Shown piece by piece: positions 21,454 to 27,919 of a stretch of 37,374 bases of DNA. This stretch comes from Candidatus Daviesbacteria bacterium RIFCSPHIGHO2_12_FULL_37_16 (GTDB lineage Bacteria > Patescibacteriota > Microgenomatia > Daviesbacterales > UBA10151). The stretch lies in the NCBI GenBank assembly GCA_001776785.1, contig MFDF01000002.1, positions 70,894 to 108,267 on the forward strand, written 5' to 3'. The position numbers and the translations under genes are program-made. Positions within the stretch are counted from its first letter, which is position 1. Every line of letters starts with the position of its first letter. Under the pieces are notes generated by a model that worked only from the letters and a program-made list of their open reading frames with translations, was not told the DNA's origin and did no database searches.

Positions 21454-22293
21454 ATGGATAATCCAATAGGAATTGTGGGTTATGGGATTGTTGGTCAGGC
21501 TTTAGAGTATGGGTTTAAAAAAGAACCTATTTTTATCTATGATAAATTTAAGGACTTCTTATCTTTAAAAGAAGTTTGTGAGAAATCTGAATTTATCTTT
21601 GTTTGTGTACCAACCCCTTTTAGAGCTGATGAGTCAGGAATTGACCTTTCTATAGTAAATGAGGTTGTTGATGAAATATCTACCTATATTAGTGGTACAG
21701 ATAAGATCTGTGTAATTAAATCTACTGTAATACCTGGTACTACGCAGGAGGCTGCAAAAAGAAATCCTGGTGTGCAATTTGCTTTTAACCCTGAATTTTT
21801 AACTGAGGCAAATTTTTTAGAGGATTTTGTAAATTCAGACAGGGTAGTAATTGGGGCAAATGATGATTTAGTCTCAAGGAGGTTGGTTTCTTTGTATAAA
21901 AAACACTTCCCAAAGATGCCTGTGTTCCAGACAGACCCTACAACTGCAGAGATGGTTAAATATATGGCAAACTGTTATCTGGCAACCAAAGTTATGTTTG
22001 CAAATGAGATGTATGATATTTGCCAAAAGCTGGGGATTAAATATGAAGAGGTTAAAAAATTAGTGGTGGCAGACCACAGGATTTTTGATTCACATCTGGA
22101 TGTGACTACAAACAGGGGGTTTGGTGGTAAGTGTTTTCCAAAAGATATGATAGCACTCAAGGGATTTGCTGATGAGTTGGGTGTGGAGACAGAAGTTATG
22201 GATGCTGTCTGGAGAAAGAATTTAAAGATCAGAAAAGTTAAAGATTGGGAAGAGATACCATTTGTAGTGTCTGAGAATTCTAAAGAAGAGTAA
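21454..22293 (+). CDS. Short UDP-glucose/GDP-mannose dehydrogenase family protein
   Basis: The family oxidises the C6 hydroxyl of a nucleotide sugar to a carboxylate with NAD. Visible are the Rossmann motif GIVGYGIVGQALEYGF, FIFVCVPTPFRADESGIDLS, IKSTVIPGTTQ, and FAFNPEFLTEANFLEDFVNSDR spread over residues 124-145. The central helix is TTAEMVKYMANCYLATKVMFANE and the catalytic Cys is in GFGGKCFPKDM. It ends at about 279 residues, whereas typical UGD is 430 or more; the C-terminal UDP-binding domain is essentially missing. ATG 21454 is preferred: TGTTAAAAT ends 10 nt upstream, and the frame before it overlaps the divergent gene's start. Confidence 0.92.
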   Translation: MDNPIGIVGYGIVGQALEYGFKKEPIFIYDKFKDFLSLKEVCEKSEFIFVCVPTPFRADESGIDLSIVNEVVDEISTYISGTDKICVIKSTVIPGTTQEAAKRNPGVQFAFNPEFLTEANFLEDFVNSDRVVIGANDDLVSRRLVSLYKKHFPKMPVFQTDPTTAEMVKYMANCYLATKVMFANEMYDICQKLGIKYEEVKKLVVADHRIFDSHLDVTTNRGFGGKCFPKDMIALKGFADELGVETEVMDAVWRKNLKIRKVKDWEEIPFVVSENSKEE

Positions 22294-22704
22294 TTATTGA
22301 GGTTGTTGGGGAGGGGTGGCCGGAGTTTGTTGAGTTCTTTGGAGGATATTTTTAACTTCCTGGACAATTTGGTCAGGGGTATAGGCTGCTTTGATCATAT
22401 ATCCTTCTGCACCTAGCTGGAACCCTTCTTTAATAACTGCATCCTGGCCTAAGTTTGTTAATAAAAGTACTGGAAGATCTTTAGTTTGTGGATTTGCTTT
22501 AATCTGTTTTAAAATCTCCAATCCATTCATATCAGGAAGCATTATGTCTAGTAATAGGAGGTTGTATTGGGTTTTGGAGATTGCCTCTAAGCCTTCTTTG
22601 CCATTAGCAAAACCATCTGTCTGCATGCCTGCAAGGGTAAGTTGTCTTTTATATAGTTCCCTAATAGGTTCTTCATCTTCTATAATAATGAGTCTGGGAT
22701 TCAT
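22294..22704 (-). CDS. Single-domain response regulator (CheY-like receiver)
   Basis: The 136 residues form one receiver domain: acidic pocket IIIEDEEP (Glu9, Asp10), phospho-acceptor Asp53 in LLLLDIMLPDMNG, Thr83 in LLLTN and Lys105 in GYMIKAA. There is no DNA-binding output; the C-terminus is a short Pro/Gln tail (TPATPPQQPQ). It lies 111 nt downstream of the histidine kinase on the same strand and is its probable partner. As a stand-alone receiver it likely acts through protein contacts. Confidence 0.95.
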   Translation of the reverse strand: MNPRLIIIEDEEPIRELYKRQLTLAGMQTDGFANGKEGLEAISKTQYNLLLLDIMLPDMNGLEILKQIKANPQTKDLPVLLLTNLGQDAVIKEGFQLGAEGYMIKAAYTPDQIVQEVKNILQRTQQTPATPPQQPQ

Positions 22705-22815
22705 AATTTTTTTAGACAGATTTCGACATAACTTATCTTAATTAAGAAGTATATCTGCGAAATCGTCTAGTATAAACATATTCTGTTCTATAAGCAGATA
22801 AAAGTCAATATAATC

Positions 22816-24249
22816 TTACAGTGGTAAACTGAAGCTGAAGGTGGAGCCTTTGCCAACTTCTGATTCCACCCAGATTTTTCCATGATGAAGGTCAACTATA
22901 GATTTTGTAATATAAAGTCCCAGCCCTGTACCTCTGGTTTGATATTCTAATTTGTTTTTCTGAACCCTGAAGAACTTATTAAATAGGTAAGGAAGTGTTT
23001 CTTTGTCAATTCCATGGCCATTGTCTTTAACATGGGTTGTAACCTGGGTTTGGTCTGTCTCTACACTGATTTCAACCCTGCCATTTGGGTCTGTGTATTT
23101 AACTGCATTAGTAATCAGGTTTGTGATGACCTCTGTAATCCTGGTTTTATCTACAGAAACCTGGGGAATTGCCTGGGCAGGAGGGGTAAATGTAAGTTCA
23201 ATTTGTTTTTCCAGTGCCCTTGATTTAAGGTCACTTACTGTTTGGCTTATCAATTGTGGCCAGTCAGCTTTTTGCATATTTAAGGTTATTGCGCCCCTGT
23301 CAATCCTGGAAACAGAGAGAAGATTTTCTACAAGAGCTATTAATTGATCAGAAGAGTTTTTGATTTGGGTTAAAAGGCCTTTTTGATCCTGGTTTAAGAT
23401 ATTTTGTACTTCAGGGACAAAAACTGAGATATAACCTTTAAGGGTAGTCAGTGGAGTCCTTAATTCATGGGCAGCCATTGAGACAAAATCCATTTTCATA
23501 TCATCCAAATTTTTTGCTTCAGTTATGTCTCTTAGGGTAATGACACAAGAAAGGTCTACCCCTGAGGAGGTTTCTATGGGAAGAGAAGAGAAATCTACTG
23601 TGGACTCCTTTTTGGATTGGGAGAGAGTTTTGACCCTTTCCTGACTGAACATAACAGATGAGGTTTCAGGAGAGCTTATGGGGCAGTAGATTAAATCAGA
23701 AATCTCACCTTCATTATTATAAACTTTTAAAATATCTCCTATTTTTTTATTTATAATAGCCTTTGCTTCCAAATTTAGGATTTGCTCAGCTTTTTTATTT
23801 ACTAAAACCACATTCCTTTCTTTATCCACTGCTATAACTGCCACTGCCAGGCCATAAAGGATACTTTGAAGTTTTTGGTTTTGGAGATTTAAATTATGGG
23901 TATCTCCTGTAAATTTCTGGGTAGTACCATGAATATTTAGAGCAACAGCATTTAAAGCATTGGCGATTATTTCCAGTTCATCTCCTGTTTTTAGTCTGAT
24001 CTGGTTTGCAAGGTTGCCTTTAGTTAACTCCAAGGAAGCATTTTTGATTTGCCCGATGGGTGAGAGGTATTTTTTTATTAAAATATAAAAGATAACAGAA
24101 GATAAAAAAAGCAAGATTAAATAAATTATGAAAAGTAGTGTTTTAGAGAAAATGAATGATGAAGTTAAAAAAAATATTAATAGATCTAAAAAGATTATGG
24201 CAAAAAATGGAATAAATATTTTTTTAATAAGGGCAGATTGAAGAAACAT
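22816..24249 (-). CDS. Membrane sensor histidine kinase (HAMP-PAS-HisKA-HATPase)
   Basis: Two N-terminal membrane segments (residues about 10-60) have almost no periplasmic loop, so sensing is probably in the membrane or cytoplasm. A HAMP-like region follows (ASLELTKGNLANQIRLKTGD), then a PAS domain (ILYGLAVAVIAVDKERNVVL). The HisKA motif is MAAHELRTPLTTLKGY with the phospho-accepting His near residue 259. The ATPase has N box ITNLITNAVKYTDP, G1 VKDNGHGIDKE, and GTGLGLYITKSIV. Closest in style to the PhoR/WalK group. Upstream and in the same direction are two very small genes, giving a four-gene operon with the receiver. Confidence 0.96.
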   Translation of the reverse strand: MFLQSALIKKIFIPFFAIIFLDLLIFFLTSSFIFSKTLLFIIYLILLFLSSVIFYILIKKYLSPIGQIKNASLELTKGNLANQIRLKTGDELEIIANALNAVALNIHGTTQKFTGDTHNLNLQNQKLQSILYGLAVAVIAVDKERNVVLVNKKAEQILNLEAKAIINKKIGDILKVYNNEGEISDLIYCPISSPETSSVMFSQERVKTLSQSKKESTVDFSSLPIETSSGVDLSCVITLRDITEAKNLDDMKMDFVSMAAHELRTPLTTLKGYISVFVPEVQNILNQDQKGLLTQIKNSSDQLIALVENLLSVSRIDRGAITLNMQKADWPQLISQTVSDLKSRALEKQIELTFTPPAQAIPQVSVDKTRITEVITNLITNAVKYTDPNGRVEISVETDQTQVTTHVKDNGHGIDKETLPYLFNKFFRVQKNKLEYQTRGTGLGLYITKSIVDLHHGKIWVESEVGKGSTFSFSLPL

Positions 24250-24301
24250 TTAAGTATATGTTAATTTTTGCAGATGGAGATTTAAGATTCAACAGTGGGG
24301 A

Positions 24302-24469
24302 TTAGACTAGTGTGCCATTTTGAAGCTGCAATTCATAGTTTGTCTGAGTCTCTATTGATGATGGTAAGTTACTGGTAAAGCGGAAAAAGAAAAATAGTAA
24401 TGTGGTTAAAATAAGAATAGTAATTATCATGACCAGTAAAACCAAATCCTGTTCAAGAGATTTAATCAT
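24302..24469 (-). CDS. Very small single-pass membrane protein (55 aa)
   Basis: The minus strand encodes MIKSLEQDLVLLVMIITILI, continuing LTTLLFFFFRFTSNLPSS, then IETQTNYELQLQNGTLV and TAA. It has one strong membrane helix (about residues 9-30) and a polar C-terminal tail of 25 residues. It starts 3 nt after the preceding small gene and ends 52 nt before the histidine kinase on the same strand. Its position suggests a sensor accessory or regulator of the kinase (inference). Confidence 0.65.
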   Translation of the reverse strand: MIKSLEQDLVLLVMIITILILTTLLFFFFRFTSNLPSSIETQTNYELQLQNGTLV

Positions 24470-24472
24470 AAT

Positions 24473-24610
24473 TTAATTATTGTTTAATCTTAGTTTTCCA
24501 AAATTTGAGAATGCCTCAGCTTTAATTAAGTTAGAGATAATATTGGAAAGAGGAATTGCCCCTTTTGTTTTAAATCTGGTAGTGATGGGAATATATATTT
24601 TTTTGGTCAT
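24473..24610 (-). CDS. Very small basic protein (45 aa), first gene of the kinase operon
   Basis: The minus strand encodes MTKKIYIPITTRFKTKGAIP, then LSNIISNLIKAEAFSNFGKL, RLNNN and TAA. It is basic and has no membrane segment. A TATTCT (24621-24616) ends 5 nt before the ATG, the same geometry as other genes here, which supports a real start. Stop and next start are 3 nt apart. No family is recognised; a regulatory or chance ORF remains possible. Confidence 0.45.
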   Translation of the reverse strand: MTKKIYIPITTRFKTKGAIPLSNIISNLIKAEAFSNFGKLRLNNN

Positions 24611-24718
24611 TTATAAGAATATGAATTCTTTTCAGGATAAGAATACTTTTTACAAGTGATAAGTTAGATAAAAAAAGGTAAGAGAAAAGGAAGAGTTAGG
24701 CTTTCGGGTAAAATTCGT

Positions 24719-24726
24719 GGTAGAAT
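24719..24726 (+). promoter_or_regulatory. Predicted uvrB promoter -10 (TGG-TAGAAT)
   Basis: GTGGTAGAAT gives an extended -10 (TAGAAT at 24721-24726). It leaves a leader of about 155 nt to the uvrB ATG, filled by the palindromic element. The hexamer is shared with the dnaE and uvrA promoters. Confidence 0.55.
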
Positions 24727-24747
24727 ATAGTGTATTTTTCTTGTTTG

Positions 24748-24860
24748 TGAGGTCGCTCACCAGATCATAAAGTACCGTTCGGGCCGAATCCCTCACTGTT
24801 GGTTCGCAAGTTATCGGGCAACTGCATAACTTGCTCACCGACTACTTTATTGATTCTGGT
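24748..24860. repeat. Nested palindromic element in the uvrB leader
   Basis: GTGAG/CTCAC (24748-24760) forms a first hairpin. Arms at 24759-24774 (ACCAGATCATAAAGTA) and 24843-24860 (TACTTTATTGATTCTGGT) enclose about 70 nt. Inside are TTCGG-GC-CCGAA and a perfect GCAAGTTAT (24806-24814)/ATAACTTGC (24826-24834) stem. The open frame leading into uvrB crosses this block, but the translated part is not UvrB-like. Confidence 0.8.
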
Positions 24861-24891
24861 TTCGCGCCCTTTGCTAAACGAATGCAAATAT

Positions 24892-26943
24892 ATGATATTT
24901 AAACTAAGTTCTATATTTAAACCAACAGGAGATCAGCCTCAGGCAATTGAGAAGCTTGTAGCTGGTCTTAAAAATAATGAAAAACACCAGGTTTTGCTTG
25001 GTGTAACAGGCAGTGGGAAAACTTTCACTATGGCTAATGTGATCCAGAAAATTAATAAGCCAACCCTGGTTATTTCCCATAATAAGACTTTAGCAGGACA
25101 GCTGGCCCAGGAGTTTAGGTCTGTTTTTCCTGAAAATGCTGTTGAGTATTTTGTATCTTATTATGATTATTACCAGCCTGAAGCTTATATTCCCCAGTCA
25201 GATACTTATATAGAAAAAGAGACTGATATTAATGAGGAGATAGAAAAATTAAGGCTTTCTGCCACAACCTCTTTAATGATCAGGAAGGATGTGATAGTAG
25301 TGGCTTCTGTGTCAGCAATTTATAACTTAGGTTCTCCTGCAGAATATGGTGGAGCAGTTTTGGACTTAAAACAGGGGGTGAGGATAGCTTTTGAGTCTAT
25401 ACTGAAGATGCTTCAAAAAATGTATTACGTGAGAAATGATATAGACTTTAAAAGGTCTACCTATAGAGTTAAGGGGGATACTATTGATATTTTTCCAGGA
25501 TATACAGATTCTGCAATAAGAGTTGAGTTTTTGGGAGATAAGATGGAGAGGGTTTCACATTTAGATCCTTTGACAGGAGAGATTGTCCCAACGCCCCAAA
25601 CTATTCAGATTTTTCCAGCAAAGCACTACATTACCCCTGAACAAAGAATGAAACCTGCTATTACTCAAATTGAGGAAGATTTAGAGATAAGATTGAAAGA
25701 GCTAAGAGCAGAAAATAAATTGCTGGAAGCCCAAAGAATTGAGCAAAGGACAAATTATGATTTGGAAATGATAAAAGAGTTTGGATACTGTAATGGGATT
25801 GAGAATTACTCAAGATATTTTGATGGAAGGCAGCCTGGGGACCCACCATATACCTTAATAGACTTTTTCCCTAAAGATTATTTATTGATTATTGATGAGT
25901 CTCATATAACCCTCCCACAAATTAGGGGTATGTACAATGGGGACAGATCAAGAAAAGAAACTTTGGTGGATTTTGGTTTTAGGCTTCCTTCTGCTTTGGA
26001 TAACAGGCCCCTAAAGTTTGAAGAGTTTCAGAGAAGAATTAATCAGGCTGTTTATGTTTCTGCCACACCTGATGAGTATGAGCTTTCTTTAGCAGGAGGT
26101 TATACACTGGATCACACCCCGGGGGTGTCATCTCAGGATTCATCCAAGACTCACCCCCGGGGTGAGCAAAGGGAGCTTGGGAAGAATGTGGCTCAGCAGT
26201 TAATTAGACCAACAGGGATTGTTGACCCAAGCATTACTATTAAACCAACAGAGGGACAAATACCTGATGTGATGGAGGAGGTGGCAAAAAGGACAAACAG
26301 GGGTGAGAGGGTTTTGATAACAACTTTGACCAAAAGAATGGCTGAGGATTTATCTGATTATCTAAAAGAAAAAGGGGTAAAGGTGGAGTATTTGCATTCT
26401 GATGTGGAGACTCTAAAAAGATCTGATATTTTGCAATCATTAAGACTTGGAGAATTTGATGTACTGGTAGGGATTAATCTTTTAAGGGAGGGGCTGGATT
26501 TACCTGAGGTTTCACTGGTAATAATTTTAGATGCAGATAAAGAGGGTTTTTTAAGGTCAAGGACTTCTTTGATCCAAACCATGGGTAGGGCTGCAAGGCA
26601 TGTTGATGGAGCAGTAATAATGTATGCAGATAATGTAACTAAATCTATGAAAGCTGCAATTGAGGAAGTAGATAGGAGAAGAGAATACCAGACTAAATAT
26701 AATGCAGAGCATGGGATTACTCCAAGAAGTATAGAAAAAGAGCTCAGGGATAGATTAATAGAAAAGATGGAGGAGATAGAAGAAGAAAAGGGAGTTAAGA
26801 TTTTGTCTGTTGATGATATTCCAGAAAAAGATAAGGGAAAGATGATAGAACTTTTAGAAAAGGAGATGAAAGAAGCAGCAGCACTCCTAGATTTTGAAAC
26901 AGCAGCTAGAATTAGAGATCAGATTAAAGAGTTAAGCAGTTAA
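24892..26943 (+). CDS. uvrB: Excinuclease ABC subunit B
   Basis: UvrB is the damage-verifying helicase-like subunit of nucleotide excision repair. The start ATG 24892 gives the normal N-terminus ([20 protein letters not shown]). Walker A is [10 protein letters not shown], the DNA-clamping beta hairpin has [15 protein letters not shown], the DEAD-like box is IIDESH, motif [12 protein letters not shown], motif [17 protein letters not shown] and motif [11 protein letters not shown]. The C-terminal UVR domain ([20 protein letters not shown]) binds UvrC. An extra segment of about 20 residues ([20 protein letters not shown]) at 26111-26168 is encoded by two related CACCCC-GGGGTG palindromes and sits between motif III and the IRPTG block. 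The protein has 683 residues. Confidence 0.98.
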   Translation: MIFKLSSIFKPTGDQPQAIEKLVAGLKNNEKHQVLLGVTGSGKTFTMANVIQKINKPTLVISHNKTLAGQLAQEFRSVFPENAVEYFVSYYDYYQPEAYIPQSDTYIEKETDINEEIEKLRLSATTSLMIRKDVIVVASVSAIYNLGSPAEYGGAVLDLKQGVRIAFESILKMLQKMYYVRNDIDFKRSTYRVKGDTIDIFPGYTDSAIRVEFLGDKMERVSHLDPLTGEIVPTPQTIQIFPAKHYITPEQRMKPAITQIEEDLEIRLKELRAENKLLEAQRIEQRTNYDLEMIKEFGYCNGIENYSRYFDGRQPGDPPYTLIDFFPKDYLLIIDESHITLPQIRGMYNGDRSRKETLVDFGFRLPSALDNRPLKFEEFQRRINQAVYVSATPDEYELSLAGGYTLDHTPGVSSQDSSKTHPRGEQRELGKNVAQQLIRPTGIVDPSITIKPTEGQIPDVMEEVAKRTNRGERVLITTLTKRMAEDLSDYLKEKGVKVEYLHSDVETLKRSDILQSLRLGEFDVLVGINLLREGLDLPEVSLVIILDADKEGFLRSRTSLIQTMGRAARHVDGAVIMYADNVTKSMKAAIEEVDRRREYQTKYNAEHGITPRSIEKELRDRLIEKMEEIEEEKGVKILSVDDIPEKDKGKMIELLEKEMKEAAALLDFETAARIRDQIKELSS

Positions 26944-27635
26944 ATTCTGCTTCTGTTCATTATAAATTGGGCTGTTATTTGGGACAGCCTTTCAATATCA
27001 TTTGGTAAAGCTAATCTGAAATCACCATAGCCAATTCCTGGTTTAAGATCATCTTTGTTAAAAATACCATCGTATTTTTCCTGGAAAACATGTTCTACAA
27101 TGGCAATTCTACCTGTATCAATAGGGTAAAATGAAGAAAAGCTGAAGTCTTCAGGGAAATCTGCGTCATATTCTGTATCAGTTGCTGATTCATAAATTCC
27201 AACAGGTAAGTGAAGTTTTAGTACTAGAGATGTTAATAGCCCAGGATCATTTTTTTCAATATCAATCAATTCTTCTTTTTGTGTGATGTTACGAGATAAA
27301 TCTAAGATTCCATAACTATATTTTTCTAAATTTACTTCCCTAGAATACCTAGCAAGGTTTTCTACTATTTTTTTAGCCCTGCCTTCTGCATCAAAATCTT
27401 CAAAGGTTATTTCATAACCTAATTTTGGATTAAAGGGTGCAATGAAGTCTCCAACCTGTATAATATCTGGTAAGTATAATTGTTCTATTAAAACTTTTCT
27501 TTCTTCAGGTAAAGTTGGCAGAATTAAGTTAAATGACTGTTCCTCATCTACCCCGTATTCTAATACTTCACTAGATTCAGTGAATTCAAATAATGGAAAT
27601 TCTACCCCCACTGAGATCTCTCTTATAGCTGTCAT
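26940..27635 (-). CDS. Unknown 231-residue protein between uvrB and uvrA
   Basis: Not recognised. A soluble acidic protein without signal sequence: [20 protein letters not shown] at the N-terminus, then alternating strands and helices, and a basic C-terminal helix ([12 protein letters not shown]). It overlaps the 3' end of uvrB by 4 nt in a convergent arrangement. The minus-strand sequence before the ATG has TTAAACTAT but no strong -10. Its location between two excision-repair genes is not evidence of a repair role, because it is on the opposite strand. Confidence 0.85.
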   Translation of the reverse strand: MTAIREISVGVEFPLFEFTESSEVLEYGVDEEQSFNLILPTLPEERKVLIEQLYLPDIIQVGDFIAPFNPKLGYEITFEDFDAEGRAKKIVENLARYSREVNLEKYSYGILDLSRNITQKEELIDIEKNDPGLLTSLVLKLHLPVGIYESATDTEYDADFPEDFSFSSFYPIDTGRIAIVEHVFQEKYDGIFNKDDLKPGIGYGDFRLALPNDIERLSQITAQFIMNRSRI

Positions 27636-27724
27636 GACTCATAGTTTAATGATTTTATCTTATTTTTTCAAGTAGACAGTTATTTAGGCATCCTACACAA
27701 GGGGTTTAAAAAGTCTTTTGGAAG

Positions 27725-27733
27725 TGTTAGAAT
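27725..27733 (+). promoter_or_regulatory. Predicted uvrA promoter -10 (TGT-TAGAAT)
   Basis: TGTTAGAAT (TAGAAT at 27728-27733) would start a transcript near 27740. That includes the 50-codon leader ORF and gives a uvrA leader of about 175 nt. The hexamer is the same as at dnaE and uvrB. Confidence 0.55.
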
Positions 27734-27766
27734 AGAGGCCATTCGATTCGGTAAAGATTCGCAATT

Positions 27767-27919
27767 ATGGCTTCAAACGACAAAATAATCATAAAGGGTG
27801 CGAGACAACATAATCTTAAAAATATAAGCACCTGCTCACACCTCAGTATGGAATATTATACTTCGTGTTCGCAGAAGCTTGCCTTTTTCAAACTAGTCAT
27901 TAACAAGGAGGAATTGTGA
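27767..27919 (+). pseudogene. Leader ORF: decayed second 5' end of uvrA
   Basis: ATG 27767 opens a 50-codon frame whose first 21 residues, MASNDKIIIKGARQHNLKNI and S, align with the true UvrA N-terminus SIDKIVIKGARENNLKNV. After that the similarity ends, and the frame runs through an imperfect inverted repeat (CTGCTCACACCTCAGTAT near 27832 against ATACTTCGTGTTCGCAG near 27859). The TGA stop overlaps the uvrA GTG (GTGA at 27916-27919), so the two are translationally coupled. An AAGGAGG for uvrA lies inside the end of this ORF. It may be a relic of an older uvrA, now possibly a leader peptide. Confidence 0.8.

Noticed and set aside
24799-24891. N-terminal extension of the uvrB frame
   Set aside because: The extra residues are translated palindrome; UvrB begins normally at ATG 24892.
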